Both the position numbers and the translations under genes were made by a program. The notes under the pieces were generated by a model. The model worked only from the letters and a program-made list of their open reading frames with translations, had not been told where the DNA came from and did not search any database. From NCBI RefSeq assembly GCF_026340675.1, contig NZ_JAPEOX010000002.1, forward strand, positions 1,860,001-1,924,000: DNA of 64,000 nt. The letters are read 5' to 3'. The DNA comes from Streptomyces sp. NBC_01264. Lineage in GTDB: Bacteria; Actinomycetota; Actinomycetes; Streptomycetales; Streptomycetaceae. Positions 34,398 to 43,410 of this stretch are shown piece by piece (the first letter of the stretch is position 1; the number at the start of each line of letters is the position of its first letter).

Positions 34398-35221
34398 CCG
34401 AACCGACCCCTGCCTCCTCCCCCGTCTCCACCCCTGTCACCGCCGCGATCCCCGCACCCGAACCCGTCCGGACGGTGCCCAAGGCGATACTCATCGAACG
34501 GGACGGCCCCGTCCTGCACGTCCGCCTCAACCCCTGGGGGCAGGACGACACCTTGGACGCCGCGGTCCTCGACGACCTCATCACCCTGCTCGACGATCTC
34601 CACGAGAGACCCGGCGTCCGGGTCCTGACGCTGTCGTCGCTGGGAACGGACTTCTGCCTGGGCGCCGACCGGGGCGAGTACCAGGAGGCCCTGACCGCTG
34701 ATCCCTCCGGAGTGGGCCTGCGGCGCATCGCCGACAAGGCGCACCGCCTGTGCCAGGCCCTGGAGAGCACCCACGCGGTCACCATCGCCCGGCTGCACGG
34801 GCGGGTGATCGGCGCGGGCCTCGCCCTCGCCGCGTTCTGCGATCTGCGCGCCGGCGCCGACACCAGCCGCTTCCGCATGCCGGAGGTCGGCATGGGGCTG
34901 CCGCCGGCGTGGGGCGGGGCGATGGGCCGGCTGGTCTCCGAGGCCGGCGCCTCCAGGATCCGCGAACTCATGCTGACCTGCGACGTCTTCGACGCCGGCA
35001 CCGCGCACCGGATCGGTCTGCTGCACCGGACCGCGCCGCTGGAGCAGTTGGATTCGGTGATCGATTCCTGGACGAGGCCCCTCGTCCGGCGCTCCCCCGA
35101 GGCGCTCGTGCTGACCAAACGGATGCTGGCCGGCTACGCACGGGCGGACAGGACGGCGGACGTCTCCCTGCTCGACTCCCACCTCCTGGCCGCCTCGCTC
35201 CACCAGCAGGCGGCGGGCTGA
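34394..35221 (+). CDS. enoyl-CoA hydratase/isomerase-family protein
   Basis: Protein of 275 residues with the crotonase fold: VLHVRLN, SLGTDFCLGADRGEYQEA, oxyanion-type ARLHGRVIGAGLALAAFCDL, and RMPEVGMGLPPAWGGAM. A Pro/Thr-rich N-terminal tail of about 30 residues precedes the fold. Canonical hydratases carry two catalytic Glu; here only the one in MPEVGMG is obvious, so it could catalyse isomerisation or hydrolysis rather than hydration. It is translationally coupled to the P450, suggesting one short metabolic branch. The 3' end overlaps the convergent membrane-protein frame. Confidence 0.82.
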   Translation: MTEPTPASSPVSTPVTAAIPAPEPVRTVPKAILIERDGPVLHVRLNPWGQDDTLDAAVLDDLITLLDDLHERPGVRVLTLSSLGTDFCLGADRGEYQEALTADPSGVGLRRIADKAHRLCQALESTHAVTIARLHGRVIGAGLALAAFCDLRAGADTSRFRMPEVGMGLPPAWGGAMGRLVSEAGASRIRELMLTCDVFDAGTAHRIGLLHRTAPLEQLDSVIDSWTRPLVRRSPEALVLTKRMLAGYARADRTADVSLLDSHLLAASLHQQAAG

Positions 35222-36453
35222 GCCTCAGGGCCGGGATCGCCGGCGCGCCCATACCGATGAGCCCCTCGGCCGCGGCCCTGCGCACGAGGGGATGGGAGTG
35301 CTCCAGGAGTCCGGTCATCGCGGGAACGGCGGGGATCCTCGTGCCGGATGAGGATCCCGAAGGTGGCCGGCGGACAGTGCTGCGCGTCGAGACGGCCCGC
35401 GAGCCGGCCGACGTCGGCTCGGCCCACCGCATCGTGGAAGGACCGGTCCGTCGGCATGGTCGTCATCGGATGCCAACCGGGCCGTTCCCGGCGCCACCAA
35501 CGCATGGTCCGCAGGGCGGCCGCTACCCCGCCCGGGGCCGCGCCAGGGGCTCCGCCGCCGCGTCGACGCCGGTGTCCGGGCGGCGCGATCCGTACCAGTG
35601 TGCAGAACAGTCCGGCGATCAGGGTGGTCAGTGCCAGTCCCGGGCCGGAGTTCCAGTCGACGGCCGGGGCGTGCACGGCCAGTACGAGGGCCAGGGCCAG
35701 CGAGACGCCGGGCATGGCGAGGAGGGCGGGGCGCAGGCGGCTCAGGTCGTCCTCGGCCAGGGCGCCGAGGACACCCATGCCGAGGGCGAGGGCCCAGACG
35801 CCGAGTCCCTGGGCATCCGCCCGGTTCACCTCCCACGGGATGAAGCCGGCCCAGAAGCCGGGGAGGACGAGCAGTCCGGCGCCGATGCCGAGCCAGGCGG
35901 AGCCCAGTACGGCCATCGGCGGCTTGGACCAGCCGGGCAGGGGGACCTCCCTGCTCCGGAGCGGGGAGCCGGGCCGGAAGCACTGGAGGACGACCGCGAG
36001 GACCGCGAACGCCGCGAGCAGTCCGAGGAGGGCGACCCAGCCGAGGCTGAACAGGGCGAGGACGATCGAGGCGCCCGCGGCCACCTGGAGCATGTCGGCG
36101 TTGAGGAGGCTGACGGTGAACAGGCCCAGCAGCACCACGACGAGGGGGATCACGAGGACCCGCGCCTCTTCCCAGACCCGGGCCCGGCCGATCGCGAACA
36201 GGCCGGGCGTGACGCCGGCCATGGCCGCTCCGATCAGTCCGGGGCTGAGCGGGTCCGGTGACTTCCAGGCTCCGCCGGCGTATCCGGCCAGGCTGGCGAC
36301 GAGGAGGAACGCCCCCGTCGTGAGGCTGACGACGCCCACGACGACGGCGAGCATCGTCACTCCCGCCGTGAGCCGGCGCCCGTCACCAGATCCCGGTCCC
36401 GGCTCCGTTTCCAGCCCTGGTCCCGGTCCCGACGCTAGGGGGTGGACTGCCAT
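35134..36453 (-). CDS. multi-pass membrane protein with probable C-terminal frameshift
   Basis: About 439 residues as read. Eight or nine hydrophobic segments lie between residues 28 and 295, with no family recognised. The last ~70 residues (after about 35335) are Arg/Gly/Pro rich and look out of frame. The adjacent frame there encodes a HEAT-like repeat, PAVPAMTGLLEHSHPLVRRA and GLIGMGAPAIPAL. Removing one base from the G run at 35331-35334 would join the two frames as HEDPAVPAM. The current reading also runs into the 3' end of the crotonase gene. Its start overlaps the end of the DUF2306 gene by 19 bases. Confidence 0.6.
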   Translation of the reverse strand: MAVHPLASGPGPGLETEPGPGSGDGRRLTAGVTMLAVVVGVVSLTTGAFLLVASLAGYAGGAWKSPDPLSPGLIGAAMAGVTPGLFAIGRARVWEEARVLVIPLVVVLLGLFTVSLLNADMLQVAAGASIVLALFSLGWVALLGLLAAFAVLAVVLQCFRPGSPLRSREVPLPGWSKPPMAVLGSAWLGIGAGLLVLPGFWAGFIPWEVNRADAQGLGVWALALGMGVLGALAEDDLSRLRPALLAMPGVSLALALVLAVHAPAVDWNSGPGLALTTLIAGLFCTLVRIAPPGHRRRRGGGAPGAAPGGVAAALRTMRWWRRERPGWHPMTTMPTDRSFHDAVGRADVGRLAGRLDAQHCPPATFGILIRHEDPRRSRDDRTPGALPSPRAQGRGRGAHRYGRAGDPGPEAQPAACWWSEAARRWESSRETSAVLSARA

Positions 36454-37676
36454 ACGCCCTCGACTCCCTCGACTTCGTTGCGTGCGGCGACAGTTGTGGG
36501 TCGGGTGCCGGCGAAGGCCGGCCCGGCCCGCCGGACCAGTTCACGGGCGTACATCACGCGCAGGCTCACCACGGCGGTGGCCGCGAAGGCCGTCACCCCG
36601 CAGCCGATGGCTACCCCCGCGATCAGTGCGGTGGGCCGGTCGAGGCCCGCGTACCGGTCGAAGGGCACGGCCGCGGCCAGTGAGAACAGCGGCGCCAGGC
36701 ACAGGGCCGTCAGGTGCAGGCGCCATTCCTCGCGCGCCCACCCGTCACCGCGCCGGCCGGCGCGCCGGTGGCGCACGGTCATCACGGCGAACGTGGCCGC
36801 GTACGGCACCAGGTAGCCGAGGAGCAGCCGTCCGCCGACCGTGCCCCAGGACAGGAAGGACCAGCCGATCCAGGCCAGGGCGGCGCCGCCGGCGAGGTGC
36901 GCCAGGACGAGTGCCGGGAACGGCACCCACGTCCCGGCGCCGCCGAGCGGGTCGGCGGCCTCCCCGGACCCCGGCCTCCCCCGCCTGTCGAGGGTGCGCG
37001 AGGCGAGCAGCGCGCCGAAGACGACGACGGAGCCGAGGTGCATGGTCGCGACGCGGTTGATCTCCTCCATCGACAGGCCCGGCAGCAGCCGGGGCAGCGC
37101 ACCCCATTCGAGGCGCAGCAGCGGCGCGGTCATCAGGTAGCCGTAACACAGCAGCATCCACCGCTGGTGCAGGTCGGGGAAGCGGCCCAGGGCCGCGAGG
37201 ATCCCGAACGTCACGCTCAGCGTGGTGCCCACGAGGATGGTGGCGAGGGCGATCCAGAACGTCGGTCCGCTGAAGGCGTCCTCGGGCGCGGTGCGTACGA
37301 GGTACACGGCCGCGCCCGCCATGGAGGCGTACACCGTCACCGCGAACACGACTCCCGCCGCGCGGTGCAGGCGCGGGCGGCGCCGGACGGCCGACAGGAG
37401 CTGGACCGGCCCGAGCAGCATCAGCGCACCGCCGAGCACGGAGTGCACGATGAGCGGGACGAGGCTGCGTCCGTAGGGTGCGACGCGGGTCCGCAGCGCC
37501 TCGGCCACGTACGCCGGGGACACCGTCCTGCCCAGGATCCACTCCCCCGGTGCCGGGGCGCCGGGCCGGGCGTAGGACCACAGTTCGGTCATGGCGACGG
37601 GGGCGTAGACCACGCAGACCGCCACCACCGCGATGGTTGACGCACGCGCCCACGGAACGCGCTGGAGACGGTTCAC
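36435..37676 (-). CDS. DUF2306-family membrane protein
   Basis: Protein of 413 residues with about ten hydrophobic segments. The DUF2306 signature is clear: HSVLGGALMLLGPVQLL, RPRLHRAAGVVFAV, and PDLHQRWMLLCYGYLMTAP with His and Arg suited to binding heme or metal. A second, less conserved membrane half follows after a Gly/Pro-rich loop near residues 235-250. Function is unknown. GTG start at 37676 has GGAGGG upstream, and a good promoter and tandem repeats lie beyond it. It is probably co-transcribed with the next membrane gene. Confidence 0.75.
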   Translation of the reverse strand: MNRLQRVPWARASTIAVVAVCVVYAPVAMTELWSYARPGAPAPGEWILGRTVSPAYVAEALRTRVAPYGRSLVPLIVHSVLGGALMLLGPVQLLSAVRRRPRLHRAAGVVFAVTVYASMAGAAVYLVRTAPEDAFSGPTFWIALATILVGTTLSVTFGILAALGRFPDLHQRWMLLCYGYLMTAPLLRLEWGALPRLLPGLSMEEINRVATMHLGSVVVFGALLASRTLDRRGRPGSGEAADPLGGAGTWVPFPALVLAHLAGGAALAWIGWSFLSWGTVGGRLLLGYLVPYAATFAVMTVRHRRAGRRGDGWAREEWRLHLTALCLAPLFSLAAAVPFDRYAGLDRPTALIAGVAIGCGVTAFAATAVVSLRVMYARELVRRAGPAFAGTRPTTVAARNEVEGVEGVWQSTP

Positions 37677-37728
37677 CGGGACTTTCCCTCCGCCACCGAA
37701 GCTCGGCCGTCCGCTCTGGACTACCGAG

Positions 37729-37758
37729 AAGGTAGGGGCCTGTTCGACTCCTGGTCAA
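37729..37758 (-). promoter_or_regulatory. vegetative-type promoter for the DUF2306 gene
   Basis: On the minus strand TTGACC and TACCTT are separated by 18 bases, a good match to a housekeeping sigma promoter of actinomycetes. It would give a transcript with a leader of roughly 45 bases before the GTG at 37676. The -35 element is part of the first copy of the tandem 17-bp repeat, so a protein bound to the repeats could directly block or recruit polymerase. Confidence 0.55.
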
Positions 37759-37808
37759 TAAGGCTGCCTGGTCAATGAGGCTACTTGGTCAATAAGGCTG
37801 CCTGGTCA
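37752..37808. repeat. 17-bp direct repeats, candidate operator
   Basis: Three full copies of TGGTCAATAAGGCTGCC (middle copy with three changes) and a partial fourth run head to tail from 37752. They sit between the regulator's 3' end and the DUF2306 promoter and overlap its -35 box. The arrangement fits an operator bound cooperatively by a regulator, possibly the product of the adjacent gene. There are no spacers, so this is not a CRISPR array. Confidence 0.65.
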
Positions 37809-38837
37809 GATCCAGCCGCGCCGGGCCGCGATGGCTCCCGCCTGGAAGCGGTTCGCCGCGCCGAGCTGGTCGTGCAGGCGGCTCATCCGGCGTCGCATGG
37901 TCCGTACGGACCAGCCCAGTTGGCGCGCGATCGCCTCGTCCTTCAACCCGCTGACCAGCAGGGCGAGGAGCAGCCGGTCCTCCTCGCCGGGTCCCGCGGA
38001 CTCCTCGGCGGGTCCCGTCGCCCCGGATCCCGTCGCCCCGGATCCCGTCGCCCCGGATCCCGTCGTCCCGGCTCCGGTCGCCCCGGGCGGCGCGAGCAGG
38101 GGGGTCGCCAGGGTCCAGCACAGCCGCCAGTAGTCGGTCAGCGCGTCGAGCAGCGACGAGGGGCGGATCACCGCCGCCCGTACGTCCGTCAGGTCCAGCG
38201 ACAGGGGCATCAGCGCCAGGGCGTCGTCCGCGATCGCCAGCTTGATCCGCAGCCCGGGCAGCACCCGGGCCTGCTCCCCGTGGGCCACCAGCCGCCGGAT
38301 GTCGTCCAGCACCCCCGGCCACTCCAGCGCCTCCGGGGCGTACACCGCGCGGTACGTCAGCCCTCCGCGCATCGCGGTCTCCTCCACCGGATTGGCGGTG
38401 GTCAGCGCGTAGGGCGGCCGGTCCAGGGTGCGGACCTGCCGCTTCGCCTCCTGCTGGAGCCGTACGAACCAACGGCCCAGTGCCTCCCGGCCGGAGACGA
38501 TCTCGACCTCCTTGGCATCCCCGCGCCGGGCCGCCTCGAAGAGTCCGGCGAGCTCGCCGGCGGCTGACCGTACCCGGCCCAGTTCCACGGTGCGCTCCTG
38601 GATCAGCGCCTCCACCGCGTGCTGCGGGTCGATGGCCGCGTAGCGCCGCCGGGGGCCGGACAGCCGCCCGACCAGCCCGCGGTCGTGCATCCGGTCGAGT
38701 GCGCGCGCCACCCGCTCCGGGCCCGTGCCGAGTTCGCCCGCCAGCTCGGCGGGCGCGGCCGCCTGCCGGGCGAGCAGCGCGCGGTAGACCTGCTCGTCAA
38801 AAGCGTCGATACCGACGGCAGCCAGCTCCTGGGACAT
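37806..38837 (-). CDS. TrmB/LuxR-like transcriptional regulator
   Basis: Protein of 343 residues. The N-terminal winged helix (residues 1-75: FDEQVYRALLARQAAAPAEL, RVARALDRMHDRGLVGRL) is of the TrmB type. A central ligand-binding region (EIVSGREALGRWFVRLQQEA) follows, and a C-terminal LuxR-type helix-turn-helix (LLALLVSGLKDEAIARQLGW, VRTMRRRMSRLHDQLGA). Between them, residues 255-275 are GSGAT repeats encoded by a DNA minisatellite. Streptomyces has many such regulators with unknown ligands. The start at 38837 begins the conserved sequence. It is divergent from the protease gene and close to the operator-like repeats, which suggests it controls one or both neighbours. Confidence 0.78.
   Translation of the reverse strand: MSQELAAVGIDAFDEQVYRALLARQAAAPAELAGELGTGPERVARALDRMHDRGLVGRLSGPRRRYAAIDPQHAVEALIQERTVELGRVRSAAGELAGLFEAARRGDAKEVEIVSGREALGRWFVRLQQEAKRQVRTLDRPPYALTTANPVEETAMRGGLTYRAVYAPEALEWPGVLDDIRRLVAHGEQARVLPGLRIKLAIADDALALMPLSLDLTDVRAAVIRPSSLLDALTDYWRLCWTLATPLLAPPGATGAGTTGSGATGSGATGSGATGPAEESAGPGEEDRLLLALLVSGLKDEAIARQLGWSVRTMRRRMSRLHDQLGAANRFQAGAIAARRGWI
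38021..38080. repeat. 15-bp minisatellite inside the regulator gene
   Basis: Three exact copies of CCCCGGATCCCGTCG and a fourth diverged copy encode the GSGAT repeats in the linker of the regulator. The unit is a multiple of three, so copy changes would alter linker length without breaking the frame. Confidence 0.75.
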
Positions 38838-38848
38838 GCGGGCCATCC

Positions 38849-38881
38849 TGGCCCACCTGTGCCAGCGGCAGCAATGGGCCA
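38849..38881. promoter_or_regulatory. inverted repeat between divergent regulator and protease genes
   Basis: Arms TGGCCCA and TGGGCCA are separated by 19 bases within the 91-base gap between the two divergent starts; CCTGTG and CACAGG lie next to them. The position suits an operator of the regulator. Arms are short and no promoter boxes are certain. Confidence 0.3.
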
Positions 38882-38928
38882 CAGGGAATCGTTGCCCTAT
38901 CCGGACCGGGCCGCATTAGGTACCGCCT

Positions 38929-41900
38929 ATGGGTCACTCACACCGAAGAACTGCGCATACGGGCCTGGTGGCCGCGGTGCTCGGCGGACTGCTCGTCTCG
39001 GTCCCGCCCGCCGTCGCCGCCGCCCCCGAGTCGGCGGGCCACGGCACGCAACGGGTCATCGTCGAGTTCGACGGCGCCCCGGCACTGGAGGCCGTACCGG
39101 ACTCCGCGAAGAGCGCCGGGAACGCCGGGAACGCGAAGGACACGAAGGCCGCCAAAGCCGCGAAGGCCGCCGAGGTGACGGCCGCGCGCAAGAACCTGAC
39201 CGGCAGGCACGACGCGTTCCTGGCCGAGGCGAAGGGCGCCGGCGTCACCGCCAAGGCCGTGCGCCGCCACACGCTGCTGCTCAACGCCGTGGCCATGACC
39301 GTCGGCTCCGACGACCTGGCCACGCTGCGGAAGCTGCCGGGCGTGAAGGCCGTCAGCCCCGCCGGCACCGCGCGCGCCCTGGACACCGATGCCAACGAGG
39401 TCGTGGGCAACCCGGCCCTGTGGGCCCGGGAGGACCCCGCCGGCGCCAAGGTCACCGGCAAGGGCGTCACCGTCGCCGTGATCGACACCGGGGTCGACTA
39501 CACGCACCCCGACCTGGGCGGCGGCTTCGGTGAGGGCCACAAGGTCGTCGGCGGCTGGGACTTCGTTGACAACGATGCCAACCCGATGGACGACAACGGC
39601 CACGGCACCCACGTCGCGGGCATCGTCGCGGGCAGGGCCGCCATGGCCGGGGGCGTCACCGGCGCCGCTCCGGACGCCGAACTGCTGGCGTACAAGGTGC
39701 TCGGCGCGAACGGCAGCGGCGACGACTCCGGCATCATCGCGGCCATCGAGGCGGCGGTCGACCCGGGCAACCCGCACCGCGCCGACATCATCAACATGAG
39801 CCTGGGCAACAGCGCGGGCACCGCGAGCGACCCGCTGTCCCGGGCCGCGGCCGCGGCCGTGGACGCCGGGGTCCTGGTCTTCGCCTCGGCCGGCAACTCC
39901 GGTCCCGGCTACTGGACCGTCGGCTCCCCGGCCGCCGGCCCCGGCGTCATCGCCGTCGGCGCCTCCACCAGCGGGATCCGGCTGCCCGTACTCAAGGCGG
40001 CGGGTGACACCCTGCAGAGCTATCGCGGCGGACGGTCCGCCAACCCGCCGGCCGCGGAGGTGACCGCCGGGGTCGTCAGCATCGGCATGGGCACCGCGGA
40101 GGACTGGGCGAAGGCGGGTGACGTCAGCGGCAAGGTCCTGCTGTACGCGATCCCGCCGGCCGTGAACCCGTACGACGTGTGGCCCGAAGAGCTCGAAACC
40201 TGGCGCGAGGCCGAACGGCGCGGCGCCGCCGCCCTGGTGGGCGGTGTCGGCGGCGGAGGCGGCGGCCCGGTCGTGTTCGGCGGCAGGAGCCGTACGAACC
40301 CGCTCCGGCCCCAGCAGGAGCAGGCGCCCACCCGCGGCGGAGCCACGGCCCACAGCGAGGTACTGCTCGGTGCCACGCCCGCGGAGTCCGGCGACTCCCT
40401 GCGCCTGGACCGGCTGGTGGTGGCCGGTGTGGACCACGAGACGGGTCAGCGGCTCGCCTCGCTGGCCGAGTCCGGCGGCGAGCTGGTGCTCGGCGGCCGC
40501 GACTCCACCGACGAGATGGCCTCGTTCTCCTCCCGCGGCCCGGACTCCGAACGGCTCGGCCTCAAGCCCGAGATCGTCGCCCCCGGCGTCGAGATCCTCT
40601 CCACGGTGCCCAAGGCCCTCGAGCCCACGGGTTACCGGCGGATGTCCGGCACCTCGATGGCCTCGCCGCTCGCCGCGGGACCCGCGGCGCTGCTGCGCCA
40701 GCTCCACCCGGACCGCCCCGCGGACCGGCTGCGCGCCGAGGTGATCGGTTCCGCGAAGCCGCTGGACGGCCCCGACCTGCAGTCGCAGGGCAGCGGCCGG
40801 CTCGACACGGCCGCCGCGGCCCGGGCCGGTCTGTACGCCTCCCCCGCCACCGTCTCCTTCGGCCTGGCGCACATGGACCGGCCGAAGGTCACCGGCACCC
40901 GGGAGGTCGTACTCCACAACACCGGCGGCGCACCGGTCTCCGGCAAGGTGACCGTCACCGGCCCCGCCACCGTCACCCCGGACCGCGTCGTCATCCCGGC
41001 GGGCGGCACGGCGAAGGTCACGCTGACCGTCGAGCGCGACCGGCCCGACGTCACGGACTACGCCACCAACTACCTGAGCGGCCGCGTCACCGTCACCCCC
41101 GACCAGGGCCGGGCGCTCACCGTCCCGTACCTGATGGCGGCGATCCCGCTGTACGTGGACCCGGCCGAGGACCCGTCGAACGACGGCTCCACCACCGTGT
41201 ACGTGTACAGCCCGACGCCGCTCACCGCTCCGCCGGTGCTGACGGTCACCCCGCCCAAGGGCAAGGCCTACACCAAGGCGACGACCGCCACCTCGGACCC
41301 GGCCTACTACCGGGCCGAATTCACCGGTCTCGGATCGGGCGTCCACACGATGGCCGCCCGCGCCACCACGTCCACCGCGGTGCGCCAGTACGGTACGGGC
41401 GCCTTCGAGGTGACCCTCACCGCGCCCAAGGCGAAGAACTGGAAGGCCGTCGGCCCGAACAGCGCCGTGGGCACCACCCAGCTGACCCCCGGCGCCCCGA
41501 AGCAGGCCGTGATGACCCAGGGCACCCGCCCGGGCGCCTGGCTCACCACCGACGGCGGCAGGAGCTGGGAGCAGCGGGGCCACACTCCGGTAAGCAACGC
41601 GCTGACCGAGCCGTCGCTGGTCATCGACTCCCGCCATCCGAACCGCTGGTGGGAGGCCGTGGTCAGCGCGCACCCGTCCGCGTTCCCGGAGGGCGGCGTG
41701 CTGATGCGCACCGAGGACAGCGGCCGCAGCTGGGAGCGGATGGCCGGTCCGCCGGCCCCGATCACCGAGCTGAGCGCCGATGCCCGCACCCGGGTCCTGC
41801 TCGCCACGTCCGACTACACCGGCGAGCGGTTCGTCAGCCGGGACCGCGGCGCCACCTGGACGCCGGTCGACCTCACGGGGATCACCGGGTACCTCACCAA

Positions 41901-43257
41901 GAGCGTGATCGGCAGCGACGACCTGTACCTCTGGGCCGGCCAGGCGATCTGGGTGATCCGCGACTTCGTCACCGGCTCCCCGAAGCCCGTGCAGAAGGTC
42001 TTCGAGGCCACGCCGCGCGTGCAGGTCATCGGCGGCTTCGACGCCGACGGCGCGCTGCTCGCCATCAAGGTGCAGGGCCAGGACTCGGGCCTGTACGTGA
42101 GCCGTGACGGCGGCCGCAAGGTCGAGAAGACCGGCCGCACCTACAGCGGCCTGGTCGACGTCTCGGGCGGCGACATCTACCAGGACGACCTGAGCGGCAC
42201 CGGCGCGCTGAGCCGCGACGGCGGCCGTACGTGGACCACGTCCGCGCAGCCCGTACCGGGTTCGGTGGTCTACGACTACGACCGCTGGGCCGACGGCTCC
42301 CACACCATCGGCTCCGGCGCGGCCGGTCTGTTCCGCTCCACCCGGGAGGGCGGCTACCGGCGGATCGGCGTCCAGGGCGAGTCCGTCACGGCGCTGGCAG
42401 CCTTCGGGGACCAGCTCCTCGCCGGCACCTCGGTCGGCACGTACCGCACCAAGGTGCCCGCGGCGAGCCCCGAGTGGGGCGCGGCGGAGCGCGAGGGCAC
42501 GACCGGTACCGGTGTCGTCGGGTTCCAGGCCTCCACCGCGGACCCGAAGTCGGGCTGGCAGCTGGTCAACTACCTCTACAACGTGGTGCTGCAGAAGACC
42601 ACGGACGCCGGCCGGACCTGGTCGGACGCCGCCACCCGCGAGGCGAACGGAACGGCGTTCCTCGTCGATCCCGCACACCCCGACCGGATGATGGTCTCGT
42701 ACAAGAGCTCCAGCTCCGCGGGGCTGTACACCACCACCGACGGCGGCGCCCACTGGAAGACCTTCGACCAGGGCCGGTACTACGACACCATCGTGGCCGA
42801 CCCCGGGAAGCCCGGGCGGATCTGGTTCGGCGGCTGGTGGGGGCTGTCCTACTCGGAAGACTTCGGGGCCACGATGCACCAGGTCTCCGAAGCCGAGGTG
42901 CACGCCATCCAGTTCACGGCGGGCGCCATGGTCACGGGCGGGCAGGCGATCCGGGTCAGCAAGGACGGCGGCAAGACCTTCACCAAGGCCGACACCGGCG
43001 CCCTGCGGATCAGCGTCTCCGACCTGCTGCGGGTCGGCAACACCCTCTACGCGGGCACCGACACCCGCTGGACGGACTTCACCCCGACCGGCGGACGCGG
43101 TGTGGTGCGCTCCACCGACGGCGGGCTGACCTGGCACAACATCTCCCGCTCGATGCCGAACAAGGACGTGCTGTCCCTGGCGGCCTCGCCCGACGGCCGG
43201 TACCTCTTCGCGGGCGTCGACCAGGGCGGCGTCCACCGCCTGGAGCTGGACGACTGA
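38929..43257 (+). CDS. secreted S8 subtilase fused to BNR/Asp-box propeller repeats
   Basis: Protein of 1442 residues. A signal peptide (LVAAVLGGLLVSVPPAVAAA) and an inhibitor-like pro-region are followed by the subtilase domain with Asp186 in VIDTGVDYTHPDL, His225 in NGHGTHVAGI and Ser576 in GTSMASP. A long insert of about 200 residues precedes the Ser and may be a PA-like domain, Gly-rich near 440-460. After two beta-sandwich-like regions, residues ~850-1440 contain at least nine Asp-box motifs, for example TTDGGRSWEQ, SRDRGATWTP, TTDGGAHWKT and STDGGLTWHN, making a sortilin/sialidase-like beta-propeller. The propeller probably binds substrate or cell wall. The usual subtilase length is 400-600 without such a tail. 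Confidence 0.9.
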   Translation: MGHSHRRTAHTGLVAAVLGGLLVSVPPAVAAAPESAGHGTQRVIVEFDGAPALEAVPDSAKSAGNAGNAKDTKAAKAAKAAEVTAARKNLTGRHDAFLAEAKGAGVTAKAVRRHTLLLNAVAMTVGSDDLATLRKLPGVKAVSPAGTARALDTDANEVVGNPALWAREDPAGAKVTGKGVTVAVIDTGVDYTHPDLGGGFGEGHKVVGGWDFVDNDANPMDDNGHGTHVAGIVAGRAAMAGGVTGAAPDAELLAYKVLGANGSGDDSGIIAAIEAAVDPGNPHRADIINMSLGNSAGTASDPLSRAAAAAVDAGVLVFASAGNSGPGYWTVGSPAAGPGVIAVGASTSGIRLPVLKAAGDTLQSYRGGRSANPPAAEVTAGVVSIGMGTAEDWAKAGDVSGKVLLYAIPPAVNPYDVWPEELETWREAERRGAAALVGGVGGGGGGPVVFGGRSRTNPLRPQQEQAPTRGGATAHSEVLLGATPAESGDSLRLDRLVVAGVDHETGQRLASLAESGGELVLGGRDSTDEMASFSSRGPDSERLGLKPEIVAPGVEILSTVPKALEPTGYRRMSGTSMASPLAAGPAALLRQLHPDRPADRLRAEVIGSAKPLDGPDLQSQGSGRLDTAAAARAGLYASPATVSFGLAHMDRPKVTGTREVVLHNTGGAPVSGKVTVTGPATVTPDRVVIPAGGTAKVTLTVERDRPDVTDYATNYLSGRVTVTPDQGRALTVPYLMAAIPLYVDPAEDPSNDGSTTVYVYSPTPLTAPPVLTVTPPKGKAYTKATTATSDPAYYRAEFTGLGSGVHTMAARATTSTAVRQYGTGAFEVTLTAPKAKNWKAVGPNSAVGTTQLTPGAPKQAVMTQGTRPGAWLTTDGGRSWEQRGHTPVSNALTEPSLVIDSRHPNRWWEAVVSAHPSAFPEGGVLMRTEDSGRSWERMAGPPAPITELSADARTRVLLATSDYTGERFVSRDRGATWTPVDLTGITGYLTKSVIGSDDLYLWAGQAIWVIRDFVTGSPKPVQKVFEATPRVQVIGGFDADGALLAIKVQGQDSGLYVSRDGGRKVEKTGRTYSGLVDVSGGDIYQDDLSGTGALSRDGGRTWTTSAQPVPGSVVYDYDRWADGSHTIGSGAAGLFRSTREGGYRRIGVQGESVTALAAFGDQLLAGTSVGTYRTKVPAASPEWGAAEREGTTGTGVVGFQASTADPKSGWQLVNYLYNVVLQKTTDAGRTWSDAATREANGTAFLVDPAHPDRMMVSYKSSSSAGLYTTTDGGAHWKTFDQGRYYDTIVADPGKPGRIWFGGWWGLSYSEDFGATMHQVSEAEVHAIQFTAGAMVTGGQAIRVSKDGGKTFTKADTGALRISVSDLLRVGNTLYAGTDTRWTDFTPTGGRGVVRSTDGGLTWHNISRSMPNKDVLSLAASPDGRYLFAGVDQGGVHRLELDD

Positions 43258-43263
43258 GGTCCG

Positions 43264-43304
43264 GGCCGGTGCGGTCGCCGCAGGACAGGGCGACCGCACC
43301 GGCC
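43264..43304. terminator. transcription terminator after the protease gene
   Basis: A perfect 16-bp inverted repeat (GGCCGGTGCGGTCGCC and its complement) encloses a 9-base loop just after the protease stop. It is followed by GC-rich sequence without a T run, as is usual in Streptomyces. Confidence 0.8.
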
Positions 43305-43410
43305 GGCCCCTCGGTCGGCGTGATCTTGACAAGTTTCCATGGGCATGACACCAGTGGGTGCCGTACCACTCCCGTCAGCGGCACCGGACCCCGAAGGGGG
43401 CGATCAGGGC

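Noticed and set aside
37752..37808. CRISPR-like array
   Set aside because: The 17-bp repeats are directly adjacent without spacers, and there are no cas genes.
38938..43332. 1464-residue open frame antisense to the subtilase
   Set aside because: A shadow frame of a high-GC gene, with no recognisable motifs.
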